A DNA stretch of 64,000 nucleotides from Desertivirga brevis (GTDB lineage Bacteria; Bacteroidota; Bacteroidia; Sphingobacteriales; Sphingobacteriaceae): NCBI RefSeq assembly GCF_017355835.1, contig NZ_JAFEWF010000005.1, positions 62,001-126,000 of the forward strand, read 5' to 3'. A program made the translations under genes and the position numbers. Positions 35,301 through 44,371 of this stretch are shown here, one piece after another (positions within the stretch are counted from its first letter, which is position 1; each line of letters begins with the position of its first letter). The notes under the pieces are model-generated. The model worked only from the letters and a program-made list of their open reading frames with translations. It was not told the origin of the DNA and ran no database searches.

Positions 35301-35326
35301 AAAACTCCTTATGAGTTTTATCTTTG
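35301..35326 (+). promoter_or_regulatory. Hairpin and -7 promoter box before the 35357 gene
   Basis: AAAACTC (35301-35307) and GAGTTTT (35313-35319) form a 7-bp stem. Directly after it TATCTTTG (35319-35326) matches TAnnTTTG, 31 bp from the ATG of the lipoprotein gene. No -33 TTG at proper distance was found, so promoter status is only moderately supported. Confidence 0.45.
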
Positions 35327-35356
35327 GTTACCGGTTTAATTTATCAACAAACTAAA

Positions 35357-35998
35357 ATGAATCTTAAACTTATCGCTTGTTTCTATTTATTTATGTCTGT
35401 CATCTTTATTTCTTGTAATAAAGACGAAAGGCCTCTTGAATTTCCCTTAACTATGAAAAGTCAAAAGGTTGAGAGGAAATCTGGTGTACAATTATTCACT
35501 AATCAACTGGAGGTGAAAGCGCCTGCTAAGATATCCGCTTTTGTTAACAACAGTGAGATGTTTAATGCAAACCTGATTGGAAAGCGGCTGGGGAACCTTA
35601 CCTTTCGCAGTATTGATACAGCGTACTTTTCCAGTCCCGACTACCGGTATAGAGTAGAAAGGAAGGATGGGCTCAATTTATTCTACTCTCCTTATGTCGC
35701 AGACTACAGTTCCAATTACCGTCACCCTAGTTTGACCAGGTATGCCGATCCTTCAATTCAGGGCGGTGCTTATATTTATAGAAGAGAGATCCGCGTAGCG
35801 AGAGGTTCCTTAAACTCCCTAAGTTTTTCATGTTTTGCTTATAAACTGTCTCGAAACGAATATTTTCCAGAAAGAGGTGCAGCTCTGGCTTCAAGGGAGG
35901 AAGGAGTATTGTTCAATGAATTCAACGAGGAATTTGTAAAGAGCCTGGGTAAATACGATACACTTGCTATTCAGGAATTTGTAATAAGGGTAAGATAA
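35357..35998 (+). CDS. Hypothetical lipoprotein
   Basis: A 213-residue protein from ATG 35357; the open frame extends 33 bp further but without a plausible start context. The N-terminus has a lipobox (FISC, Cys18), so it is an exported lipoprotein. The mature part is beta-rich and polar, with repeated Tyr/Ser/Arg segments (YFSSPDYRYRVER, FYSPYVADYSSNYR). I do not recognise the family. It could be an adhesin-like or binding protein, but nothing decisive is visible. It stands alone after the SDR remnant. Confidence 0.65.
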   Translation: MNLKLIACFYLFMSVIFISCNKDERPLEFPLTMKSQKVERKSGVQLFTNQLEVKAPAKISAFVNNSEMFNANLIGKRLGNLTFRSIDTAYFSSPDYRYRVERKDGLNLFYSPYVADYSSNYRHPSLTRYADPSIQGGAYIYRREIRVARGSLNSLSFSCFAYKLSRNEYFPERGAALASREEGVLFNEFNEEFVKSLGKYDTLAIQEFVIRVR

Positions 35999-36134
35999 AT
36001 AAAGCTACCTGGATCTTCATTAAGCTCTTTCTAAGTTCAAAGTTGCAGTAGCTATTTTCAATGGCAAAAGATAACAGGTAACAAAAACCGGTTATCCTCG
36101 TAAAAGCCTATACACCACTTCAGATATTGTATAC

Positions 36135-37826
36135 GTGAACTACTTCCATGATGGAGCCAGCCTTTTCTTTCATGAGAATCCTCAACCCATGTGGATTTTC
36201 CTGGCGAATACTTTACAAATAGTTGAGGTTAACGAAGCCGCAATTTCACAATATGGCTACAGTCGCGAGGAGTTTGTTGGCCTAACACTAAAAGACCTTC
36301 GCCCTCCCGAAGAATTGCCATTCCTTAGCGATTGTATCTCTAATTCTAACCCTCGCAAAAAGAATGTTTGGGAAACCAGGCACCTGGATAAGAACGGCAA
36401 GGCATTTTATGTCAAGGTTTACTCCTCACCATTTGACTACAATGGTCTTTCCTGCTGGCTCACTATTGTGCAAAATATGCAGGAGGCACTAGATTTCAAG
36501 CAGGAAATTGCTGATAAAGCTTACAAGTTACAGCAGGTAATGGATAACTCGGTAGACGTTATCTGCGCTTTCGATAAAGACGGTCGATTTATAGAATGCA
36601 ACCAAGCTTCTATACAAGTCTGGGGATATAAGCCTGAAGAACTAATTGGACGCTTGTTTATGGATCTTGTAACTGAGGAAGATCATGAAGCTACCATTGA
36701 GGCTGGGAAAATGGTGATTAGTGGAAAGAATCTGACAAATTTTCAAAACAGGTATAAAAAAAAGGACGGCTCTCTTATTCCAGTAGTATGGTCAGCGCGA
36801 TGGGACCCTAAAAATAGGATGTTGTTTTGCATAGCTAAAGACGCAACCGAAAAAGTGGAGGCAGAAAATCAGATCAAAAAGCAGTCTGAACGGGTAAAGG
36901 AAATTTTGGAGAGTATTACAGATAGCTTTTATGCAGTAGATTCTGATTGGAATGTGACCTACTGGAATTGCGAAGCGGAAAAAGTTCTCGGCATGCCTAG
37001 AGAGAAAATAATAAACCGCAACCTTTGGGACGTTTACCAAGACGCAATACCCTTGAAATTCTATTGCGAATTCCACCGGGCTATGAATGATCAGGTTTCG
37101 GTTCATTTCGAAGAATACTTTCCACCCTTGCAGATCTGGATCGATGTCTACGCCTATCCCTCTCAAAATGGTTTATCAGTATTCTTCAGAGACATTACTG
37201 AAAGAAAAAATACCCAAAAACAAATAGAAGAAAGCAAAGAGAGGTATGATCTTTTAGCTAGTGCGACAAACGATATTTTGTGGGATTGGGATCTTGAGAA
37301 GGATCACTTTCATTGGAGCAAAGCCTTTGGAATTCTTTTGGGGTATGAAACAACAGAAGGGCGTACGAGTAGCAGTTGGGTTTTTGAAAATGTTCACCCT
37401 GATGATAGGGAACATATTAAGGATAGTGTTTATAAAGCAACTGAAAAGCTGGGTAAGTGGGAAAAAGAATACCGCTTCAAATGCGCTGATGGTAGTTATA
37501 AGTATTTTGCAGATCGAGCCTTCGTCATGGAGGATAAGCAGGGAAAGGTTGTACGAATGATTGGGTCAATGCGCGATATTACTCCTTTAAAGTTGAAACA
37601 GAAAGAAATAGAGGCCAGAAATTTAAAGATCCTGGAAATTGCTCATTCAAACTCTCATCTGGTACGTAAACCGCTTGCCAATATTTTGGGAATTATTGAT
37701 TTGCTCGCAGAGAAGGGAGATAATGAGTTACTGGATATGCTCAAGAACAGTGCTCATGAGCTTGACCATATCCTTAAAGATGTTGCAGAAAAAACTTCTC
37801 GATGGGATGACCTAACAAATATATAA
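36135..37826 (+). CDS. Four-PAS sensor protein with HisKA-like tail but no ATPase domain
   Basis: A 563-residue protein from a GTG start; no in-frame ATG lies near. PAS domains are at about 8-120, 130-240 (VDVICAFDKDGRF), 250-355 (TDSFYAVDSDWNV) and 370-490 (NDILWDWDLEKDHFHW, with a PAC ending RMIGSMRDITPLK). After a linker comes a helix pair (about 500-563) with IAHSNSHLVRKPLANILGIIDLL and a second helix rich in Leu/Asp. This resembles a HisKA dimerisation hairpin with its His, but the protein ends there and no HATPase follows, in this gene or the next frame. Such kinase-less PAS proteins recur in this bacterial group. It may bind or sequester partner kinases. No membrane segment. Confidence 0.85.
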   Translation: MNYFHDGASLFFHENPQPMWIFLANTLQIVEVNEAAISQYGYSREEFVGLTLKDLRPPEELPFLSDCISNSNPRKKNVWETRHLDKNGKAFYVKVYSSPFDYNGLSCWLTIVQNMQEALDFKQEIADKAYKLQQVMDNSVDVICAFDKDGRFIECNQASIQVWGYKPEELIGRLFMDLVTEEDHEATIEAGKMVISGKNLTNFQNRYKKKDGSLIPVVWSARWDPKNRMLFCIAKDATEKVEAENQIKKQSERVKEILESITDSFYAVDSDWNVTYWNCEAEKVLGMPREKIINRNLWDVYQDAIPLKFYCEFHRAMNDQVSVHFEEYFPPLQIWIDVYAYPSQNGLSVFFRDITERKNTQKQIEESKERYDLLASATNDILWDWDLEKDHFHWSKAFGILLGYETTEGRTSSSWVFENVHPDDREHIKDSVYKATEKLGKWEKEYRFKCADGSYKYFADRAFVMEDKQGKVVRMIGSMRDITPLKLKQKEIEARNLKILEIAHSNSHLVRKPLANILGIIDLLAEKGDNELLDMLKNSAHELDHILKDVAEKTSRWDDLTNI

Positions 37827-37853
37827 TTTCCCAAAATCCATCCCTTTAAAATA

Positions 37854-37882
37854 TTCGTATCTCAGGTAATAATAGATACGAA
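37854..37882 (+). promoter_or_regulatory. 9-bp hairpin abutting the start codon of the DUF4394 gene
   Basis: TTCGTATCT (37854-37862) and AGATACGAA (37874-37882) are exact reverse complements with an 11-nt loop. The right arm ends at the base before the ATG at 37883. The stem would cover the region where a ribosome loads, or serve as an operator. Confidence 0.6.
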
Positions 37883-39397
37883 ATGAGAACAACCTTTACT
37901 ACGCGTACAGCAGCTTTGTTTGTACTGCTCCTCGCAACAACTTTATTCAGCTGCAAAAAAGACAACAGCGATCCTCTAGCTGATAAGCCCGACCTGATGT
38001 TTACAGCACTAACATCTACAGGCACTCTTCAGTCCTACAACGCAAACAACCTTGGAATGATGCCAAATAGTATTAACATTACCGGTTTGCAAAGTGGCGA
38101 GACATTACTGGCCATTGACTATCGTCCCGCTACCGGTCAGCTTTACGGTTTGGGAAGCACTAGCCGCATTTATACTATTAGTTCCAGCGGAAAAGCTACA
38201 GCAATAGGCGCTGGTCCTTTCACGCCGGCACTATCAGGTAGCGTAGCAGGGTTCGACTTCAATCCTACGGTAGACCGTATCCGGATCGTAACCACCAGTG
38301 GTCAGAATTTACGCGCGCATCCTGAAACTGGTGCTGTTGCAGTTGTTGATGGAAATATCAATGGTGTAGCAGGCGCATCAATCTCAAGTGTTGCTTACAC
38401 CAACAGTAAGGCTGGGGCAGCAAGTACCGTACTTTTTGATATTGACGTTACTGCTAAAAAGCTCTACAAACAAGACCCACCAAATGCTGGAACCCTTGTG
38501 GAAGTAGGTTCTCTCAGCTTCACAGGTTCTGCCACTGAGTCTTCCTTCGATATTTCTCCTTCAGGAATAGCACTTGCCTCCGTAGGGAATGGCAGTACTT
38601 CTGCACTTTACCAGATAAATGTAGAGAATGGAACAACTGTCAGTCTGGGTAACTTTCCTAATACCATTGTAGGTATCGCAATACCTACCGAGCCGGTTGC
38701 TTATGCTGTTGACGAGAGTAACAACCTGATGATCTTTAATCCTGAAAAGGCCGATATAATAACAAAAGCTATTACTGGTATGCAGGCAGGAGAAACTATT
38801 CACGGAATAGACTTCCGCCCCGTTAATGGTCAGCTGTATGCTTTAGGTAGCACCAGTAGAATCTATACAATTAACCTGTCAAGCGGAGCAGCAGCTCAGG
38901 TTGGTATGTCCCCTTTGGTTACTTTGCTTAGTGGAACTTCTTTTGGTTTCGACTTTAACCCTGTTGTAGACCGAATTCGTGTGATCAGTAATACGGGTCA
39001 AAACCTGCGTTTGGATCCAAATACCGGACTGATAGCCGCAGTTGATGGTTCATTAAATCCTGGTTCACCATCTGTAAGTGCTGGCGCCTATACCAATAAC
39101 TTTCCCGGAACAACAACAACTACATTGTTCGATATAGATTCCGGAAACGATAAACTATACAAACAAGACCCACCAAATGCGGGCGGCTTAGTTGAAGTAG
39201 GCAGTCTGGGAGTTGATGCACAAGCAGCAAACGGCTTTGATATTGGCGGCACCTCAGGAATGGCTTACGCAGTGCTTACTGTAGGCGGCGCAACAAGACT
39301 ATATACAATCAACACCACTACCGGCATGGCAACAGTTAAATCTGGCGTAAGCTTTAACTCACCAGTGCGTGGTTTTGCTATGGGATTAGGATTTTAA
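37883..39397 (+). CDS. DUF4394 lipoprotein with two tandem domains
   Basis: A 504-residue lipoprotein (lipobox TLFSC, Cys24). Two copies of the DUF4394 beta-propeller-like domain are visible: about 33-265 and 275-504. Each has GETLxxIDYRPxxGQLY-type motifs, GSTSRIYTI, GFDFNPxVDRIR and YKQDPPNAG near its end. The function of the family is unknown; the repeats suggest a surface binding or structural role. The two halves share a 23-bp identical DNA stretch (38465-38487 and 39158-39180). The gene is followed by a strong terminator at 39423, and a hairpin abuts its start codon. Likely monocistronic. Confidence 0.9.
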   Translation: MRTTFTTRTAALFVLLLATTLFSCKKDNSDPLADKPDLMFTALTSTGTLQSYNANNLGMMPNSINITGLQSGETLLAIDYRPATGQLYGLGSTSRIYTISSSGKATAIGAGPFTPALSGSVAGFDFNPTVDRIRIVTTSGQNLRAHPETGAVAVVDGNINGVAGASISSVAYTNSKAGAASTVLFDIDVTAKKLYKQDPPNAGTLVEVGSLSFTGSATESSFDISPSGIALASVGNGSTSALYQINVENGTTVSLGNFPNTIVGIAIPTEPVAYAVDESNNLMIFNPEKADIITKAITGMQAGETIHGIDFRPVNGQLYALGSTSRIYTINLSSGAAAQVGMSPLVTLLSGTSFGFDFNPVVDRIRVISNTGQNLRLDPNTGLIAAVDGSLNPGSPSVSAGAYTNNFPGTTTTTLFDIDSGNDKLYKQDPPNAGGLVEVGSLGVDAQAANGFDIGGTSGMAYAVLTVGGATRLYTINTTTGMATVKSGVSFNSPVRGFAMGLGF

Positions 39398-39422
39398 GAT
39401 TCGTTTTTTTGATGCTTAGTAG

Positions 39423-39455
39423 AAAGCCGCCTGTGGTAGGGCGGCTTTTCTTTTT
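39423..39455 (+). terminator. Intrinsic terminator of the DUF4394 gene
   Basis: AAAGCCGCC (39423-39431) pairs with GGCGGCTTT (39440-39448) around an 8-nt loop. A T-rich run follows (to 39455). It lies about 25 bp beyond the stop codon. Confidence 0.9.
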
Positions 39456-39633
39456 CCGGCAAAATGTTTTGTTTCCGAGCTGCTGAAAGCTATGCAATAA
39501 AGTTCCGAAAGTTTTAAACCTGCTACCTCCAGTACAGCCCGGCAGGCTAGCCCAACATTAAAAAATATACAAAGTTTAAAGTAAACAACATTTATCATAA
39601 CATTACCTTAACTTCCAATGAAACAACGACCCT

Positions 39634-39641
39634 TACTTTTG
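39634..39641 (+). promoter_or_regulatory. -7 promoter box (TACTTTTG) of the PhoX-like gene
   Basis: An exact TAnnTTTG match, 20 bp upstream of the ATG at 39662. No convincing -33 TTG at the expected distance. Confidence 0.45.
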
Positions 39642-39661
39642 GCCAATAAAACTTGAGAGAA

Positions 39662-41137
39662 ATGAAAAACTTTTATTCAATTACCTTGTTGGCTACAGCC
39701 TTAGTTAGCAATGTTCTTGTTTCTTGTAAGCAGGATGAAACTAAGGACGAAGAGAACAAACCTGCACCATCAGTTGAGTTTAAAAATCGTTCAATTACCC
39801 CTGCCTTTGTTAAGATGGGCTCTGACTTTTCAAACGTGGGAGTTTACACACTAGTAAGTAGCGAAGACCCTATTCCAAATTCAGGCGATATGGTTTACGG
39901 AGGCGCTCCAGACGGCCAGGGTTTTATCGCGAATCCTGACGGTAGCGGATATATTATGGTTACCAATCATGAAAATACATGGGCGGTATCAAGACTTTAT
40001 CTAGACAAACAATTAAATATAACCAAAGGGGAGTATATTGTAAATACAGACGGCGGTGGATTTAGACTTTGTTCTGCCACTATGGCTACACCTGCTGAGC
40101 ATGGTTTTGGTCCTATGTTTTTAACAACAGGAGAATCCAATGTGAATGCCATGACGCATGCCATCGACCCTATTGCGGCTGCAGACCCTTCAAGAAACAA
40201 CAGAACTAAACCAGCTTTAGGTAAATACAGTGGCGAGAATGCTGTTCCTCTTCATAAAAATGCTTATCCTGGAAAAACAGTGATCATCACTGGTGAAGAC
40301 GCTTCTAACGGACAAGTTTATCTGTATGTTTCGAATACCGTTGGCGATCTGGACAACGGTAAGCTGTACGTTTTAAGAAGAACTGACTTGAATCAGGTTG
40401 AAACAGCAATGACCTGGAACAATACGTACAATGTTGAATTTGTTGAAGTTCCGAATGCGAAAAACTTAACCGGACCTGAAATTGAGAATTTAAATTCGAC
40501 TCTTAAATCAATTCAGTTTGCCCGTGTTGAAGATTTGGATTATCGCAAAGGTTCTGCTGCTAACAACAGAGAGATCTATTTTGTATCAACAGGTGTAGCT
40601 GGTTCATCTGAAAAAACCTATATGGGAAGGATGTATCAACTGAAGCTGGATGCTAATGATCCGTTGAAAGGAACATTGAAAATTGCTGCCGATGGCGACG
40701 TTTCTCCAACCGGTGCAAACGTAAAGGGTTCGGATATTGTTAATCCAGATAATCTTTGTGTAACTGAAAACTACGTTTATATTCAGGAGGATGGAGATTC
40801 TTTCTGGCCTGAAGCCACACACAATTCCTTGATCTGGCAGTATAAAATCAGCGATGGAACCAAAAAAGTATTTATGGATATGACCCATGGCGACGCAAGT
40901 GTTTTAGGTACAAAATACAATCCTGCAGGCGCAAATCAATTAAAGAAAGGAATTTGGGAGCATGGAGCTATGGTTGATATTTCTGATGTAGTTGGAGTAC
41001 CCGGCACATTTACTATCAATATCCATGCACATACTTGGGAAGAGGGAAATAAATTCTTAAATCCAAGCAAGGCAACTTCTGTTCAGTCTTACAAATCCGG
41101 AGGTCAAACACTTATCTTAAAGGGTGTTCCAAGGTAA
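39662..41137 (+). CDS. PhoX-like (DUF839) phosphatase lipoprotein
   Basis: A 491-residue protein from ATG 39662; a TTG 9 bp earlier is less likely. A lipobox (VLVSC, Cys22) anchors it to the outer membrane. The fold signature is PhoX/DUF839: IMVTNHENT, the EDLDYRKG and REIYFVSTG segments, PDNLCV and YIQEDGDS, typical of the beta-propeller phosphatase with Fe and Ca sites. PhoX enzymes release phosphate from organic esters. I cannot confirm every metal ligand by eye, so activity is likely but not proven. It is followed by a terminator and then by a heme peroxidase lipoprotein on the same strand. No Pho-box was recognised. Confidence 0.82.
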   Translation: MKNFYSITLLATALVSNVLVSCKQDETKDEENKPAPSVEFKNRSITPAFVKMGSDFSNVGVYTLVSSEDPIPNSGDMVYGGAPDGQGFIANPDGSGYIMVTNHENTWAVSRLYLDKQLNITKGEYIVNTDGGGFRLCSATMATPAEHGFGPMFLTTGESNVNAMTHAIDPIAAADPSRNNRTKPALGKYSGENAVPLHKNAYPGKTVIITGEDASNGQVYLYVSNTVGDLDNGKLYVLRRTDLNQVETAMTWNNTYNVEFVEVPNAKNLTGPEIENLNSTLKSIQFARVEDLDYRKGSAANNREIYFVSTGVAGSSEKTYMGRMYQLKLDANDPLKGTLKIAADGDVSPTGANVKGSDIVNPDNLCVTENYVYIQEDGDSFWPEATHNSLIWQYKISDGTKKVFMDMTHGDASVLGTKYNPAGANQLKKGIWEHGAMVDISDVVGVPGTFTINIHAHTWEEGNKFLNPSKATSVQSYKSGGQTLILKGVPR

Positions 41138-41152
41138 AATATAATTACTGAT

Positions 41153-41188
41153 AAAAGACCTTTCGTTTATATAAGCGAAAGGTCTTTT
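41153..41188. terminator. Strong intrinsic terminator after the PhoX-like gene
   Basis: A 13-bp perfect stem, arms 41153-41165 and 41176-41188, 10-nt loop, with A-run before and T-run after, so it can work in both directions. It separates the PhoX-like gene from the peroxidase gene, which therefore needs its own promoter or read-through. Confidence 0.92.
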
Positions 41189-41215
41189 TGCTTATATAAC
41201 GTTCAGTTTTGATGT

Positions 41216-42997
41216 ATGACCAGAATACTGTTTTTAATTTTTACTTTACTATACGTTCTTTCTTGTACCAATAAAAGCCCTGAATCATTTGAAGATAGAA
41301 TTCAGGCTAATATTGAAGCTAAAATTGATTCTTTAAATTTAACTTTAGAACAATTGGAGGAGGCCGGAAACAAAGAAACCCTCCTTTTAAACTTCAAACA
41401 AAGCAGAAAACAGTATAAGAACATTGAGCCTTTTGTTGAATACTATTTTCAAGGGCTCTCCAGAAGGATTAATGGGCCAGCCTTACCCGAAATCAAGACG
41501 GATGACAATATGATTAATGAGGCAGCCGGGTTTCAGGTAATCGAAGAAATAATTTATAGCGATAGCGTAGACCTGCAAGAATTAAAGAAACAAGTACGTA
41601 TTTTAAGAACAGATTTAAATTTCGTACGTCAAAATTTTAAAGACCTTCCTGTCCAGAACCACCATTTTTACGAGGCAATTCAGCATCACATTATAAGAAT
41701 TGCTACTTTGGGAATTACAGGCTTCGATTCTCCGGTAGCTTTTAACTCTATCGACGAGGCTAAGTATAGTATTGATGGAATTGAAGCGTTCTACCGGATG
41801 TACTGTGATGTGAACGACCATGAGGTTAGCACAAAGCTTATTGAATCGATAAAGAGAGCAAAACAGTATATCGAAAAGAATAATGATTTTGATAGTTTCA
41901 ACCGATTGGAATTTATCAAATCGAGCTTAATGCCTCTAAGCATCACTTTTGAGGATGAATTTAAAAGCGTTCTAAAAGACGTCCCAAACTTTGGGGATAA
42001 TAAAGTATTTTCCGGTCATCTTGCCGATTTAATGCAAGGAAAGAAATTAAATCCTGATGCCTTTTCGCCTTTTGCAGCCTCCAAATCAAGCGCTGAAAAA
42101 ACGGCGTTGGGTAAAATATTATTTAACGACGTTCAGTTGTCAAGAAGTAATAGCATGAGTTGCGCCACTTGCCATAATGCAAAAATGGCATTCACAGATG
42201 GGAAAATCACTTCCAATGCAAACGTCCACAGCAACAGTATCAGGCGCAATTCTCCCACTCTGCTGTACGCTGCATTTCAAAAGTCATTCTTTTATGACAT
42301 GCGCTCACAGGATTTAGAAAATCAGATTGAGAGTGTGATGAAGGACCCGGAAGAATTCAATCTATCTCCGGAAGAAATCAAAGAAAGGGTTTCTTCAAGT
42401 GACAAGCTACTAGAACTATTTAAAAAAGCATACCCCGATTCAAAGGCAATTACCCCTTTTGAGATCAGGAATGCCATTGCATCTTATGTTAGAAGCCTGA
42501 TGCCCTTTAATTCGAAAATTGATCATTATTTCAAAGGTACGGGCAGTCTCAACGAAAGCGAAAAAAATGGTTTCAACCTTTTTGCTGGAAAGGCCAAATG
42601 CGCTACCTGCCATTTTATACCTGTTTATAGCGGAACGGTTCCGCCATGGTATAACAATACCGAGTCGGAAGTAATTGGTGTGCCTGAGAGTATTGCCTGG
42701 AGTAACGCGAAAATTGATTCTGACGTGGGCAGATATAAACAGAACCAATTAGAACCGCTTAAATTTTCGTTCAAAACACCAACGGTAAGGAATATAGCAT
42801 TGACAGCACCATATATGCATAACGGGGTGTATAACACCCTGGAAGAGGTGTTGAAGTTTTATGAACTAGGCGGAGGCAATGGGATCGGAATGAACCTGGA
42901 GCATCAAACCTTACCCTTTGACAAACTGGCATTGAGCGAAAAAGAAAAACAAGACATCATTCATTTTTTAAGAACACTAACTGACGAAGAAAAATAG
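41216..42997 (+). CDS. Di-heme cytochrome c peroxidase (MauG/CcpA family) with extra N-terminal domain
   Basis: A 593-residue lipoprotein (lipobox VLSC, Cys17). Residues about 20-260 form a helical domain; INGPALPEI and GFQVIEE within it recall imelysin-like helical domains found in some Bacteroidota peroxidases. The peroxidase core has two heme c motifs, CATCH at 316-320 and CATCH at 462-466, with FKTPTVRNIALTAPYMHNG near the C-terminus, a typical Ccp segment. It reduces hydrogen peroxide or oxidises a partner protein in the periplasm. It starts 28 bp after a terminator and ends in a convergent region with proline dehydrogenase. N-domain assignment is inferred. Confidence 0.88.
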   Translation: MTRILFLIFTLLYVLSCTNKSPESFEDRIQANIEAKIDSLNLTLEQLEEAGNKETLLLNFKQSRKQYKNIEPFVEYYFQGLSRRINGPALPEIKTDDNMINEAAGFQVIEEIIYSDSVDLQELKKQVRILRTDLNFVRQNFKDLPVQNHHFYEAIQHHIIRIATLGITGFDSPVAFNSIDEAKYSIDGIEAFYRMYCDVNDHEVSTKLIESIKRAKQYIEKNNDFDSFNRLEFIKSSLMPLSITFEDEFKSVLKDVPNFGDNKVFSGHLADLMQGKKLNPDAFSPFAASKSSAEKTALGKILFNDVQLSRSNSMSCATCHNAKMAFTDGKITSNANVHSNSIRRNSPTLLYAAFQKSFFYDMRSQDLENQIESVMKDPEEFNLSPEEIKERVSSSDKLLELFKKAYPDSKAITPFEIRNAIASYVRSLMPFNSKIDHYFKGTGSLNESEKNGFNLFAGKAKCATCHFIPVYSGTVPPWYNNTESEVIGVPESIAWSNAKIDSDVGRYKQNQLEPLKFSFKTPTVRNIALTAPYMHNGVYNTLEEVLKFYELGGGNGIGMNLEHQTLPFDKLALSEKEKQDIIHFLRTLTDEEK

Positions 42998-43087
42998 CAA
43001 AAGGCTCTTATTAAAGATCAGGAACTGTAGATGTTTTCTACTATCAAGGCCGTTTGCATTGCTGCAACAAGCATTTAATCTTAATTC

Positions 43088-43119
43088 ATACTGGTCGTAG
43101 GCACTGCTACGACCAGTAT
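43088..43119. terminator. 13-bp perfect hairpin between convergent genes
   Basis: ATACTGGTCGTAG (43088-43100) pairs with CTACGACCAGTAT (43107-43119) across a 6-nt loop. It lies between the stops of the peroxidase (42997) and the proline dehydrogenase (43271). No long T-run follows, so it may be a terminator or an mRNA-stabilising stem. The rest of this 273-bp gap shows nothing else. Confidence 0.65.
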
Positions 43120-43270
43120 CCCAATTATTTATATTAGCAAGTGAGAAGAATGTATGCTTTTCGCATTCGGCAGCACATGCACTTCGCGACATTCACAGTT
43201 GTATACTAGTATGATAAATTTAAAAAAGATTGTTGCTGTATTAAAGGAACGCACAAATTGAAGATCACTT

Positions 43271-44209
43271 TTATTTTACAAGATCCGAAATGGCCTGATA
43301 AACGTTTGAGGGCTCTTCCGCAAGTCTGTTAAATAAATAAAGGAACCATTCAGAGCCGTAAACAAAATAGACCTTCGCGGGATGTCCATTATTTTTCAAT
43401 CTAGCCAGTCTTTGTGCCTGAATGCCATAGAGGCTTTCAAACTCATAATCTTCGTTCAGTGGGCTATGCAGCTCGATAAGTTTTTCAGACTGATCCTGAA
43501 TGAGATCATCATGGGTTGCAATAGAACACTTGTGGCGTGTTGATAGCAAACGGTCTATATAGCCTAGGAAAGCAGTATTAAGTTCAGGAGATCTGCGCAT
43601 TATCATCGATTCCGGAGCTTCGAAGGCTCCTTTAACAATCCGTATCCGACCGGGATACTTTAGGATTTCCTGGAAATCATCTTTCGTTCTATATAGATAT
43701 GCCTGAAGCGTGATTCCAAGGTTTTTGTATTTCGGGGCCAATTCCGTGTAAACCCGAAGGACATCATCTGTCAATTTAACATTTTCAGCGCTAGCCATTA
43801 CCTCTATATTACTTATCTGAGCCCTATTACAAAGTTTGGTCAAGTTCTCGAGCGCAAGTTCCCGCGACACAGTTAAGCCTATGTGGGATAGGTCTAGTGC
43901 TATCGATGTTTTTAATGACTGACTTGTTATAAGATCAGCTATTTTGAGAAATTCTTCTGTTGCCAATTCTGCAAGGGTACTAGTCGAGGTATTTTCGCCC
44001 ATATACTCTACAGATGTTTTATATCCGCTTGAAAGGTACTGCTTCAGCTTCGAAGCAGCTTCGTCAAGAGTTTCTCCTCCTATATACCGATCGGCAGCTT
44101 TTCTCAGAATATGGTAAATAGTTTTATTCTCTAGGATGTAATTTTTAGCTTCCTGGTTCAACGCTATCTGTCTTAGCGCTTCTGATGCATTTTCAATTAA
44201 TGTATTCAT
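43271..44209 (-). CDS. Proline dehydrogenase family protein
   Basis: A 312-residue FAD enzyme of the PRODH barrel. Conserved segments in order: SVEYMGE, LDLSHIGL, GITLQAYLYRT, IRIVKGAF, ATHDD, FESLYGIQ and YFVYGSEWFLYLFNRLAEEP, which match the catalytic and FAD-contact regions of monofunctional PRODH (PutA N-part or Bacillus FadM type). It oxidises proline to pyrroline-5-carboxylate and passes electrons to quinone. It is a single gene, not fused to P5C dehydrogenase. The ATG at 44209 is clear. A BCCT-type osmolyte transporter gene lies a few kilobases away, but on a different transcript. Confidence 0.92.
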   Translation of the reverse strand: MNTLIENASEALRQIALNQEAKNYILENKTIYHILRKAADRYIGGETLDEAASKLKQYLSSGYKTSVEYMGENTSTSTLAELATEEFLKIADLITSQSLKTSIALDLSHIGLTVSRELALENLTKLCNRAQISNIEVMASAENVKLTDDVLRVYTELAPKYKNLGITLQAYLYRTKDDFQEILKYPGRIRIVKGAFEAPESMIMRRSPELNTAFLGYIDRLLSTRHKCSIATHDDLIQDQSEKLIELHSPLNEDYEFESLYGIQAQRLARLKNNGHPAKVYFVYGSEWFLYLFNRLAEEPSNVYQAISDLVK

Positions 44210-44371
44210 GTTTATAGTATTTGTATTAATAATGAAGTATTCTAGACCTTGAAGAGTGGTAGCAATGTGAGGCTAAAGTTTTCAAAAAGTCTTATCAAAA
44301 AACTTGAACCAGTTCAAGTTTTTTCAAGGCTGGAAATTGAAGATTTGCAAAAATATTTAATCTTCAAGAAA

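Noticed and set aside
39416..39598. Short minus-strand frame after the DUF4394 gene
   Set aside because: It spans the terminator hairpin and has no family resemblance or leader; it is a chance frame.
44249..44371. N-terminal extension of the DoxX gene from TTG 44249
   Set aside because: The extension is basic, not membrane-like, and absent from the family pattern, which begins at the first helix after ATG 44372.
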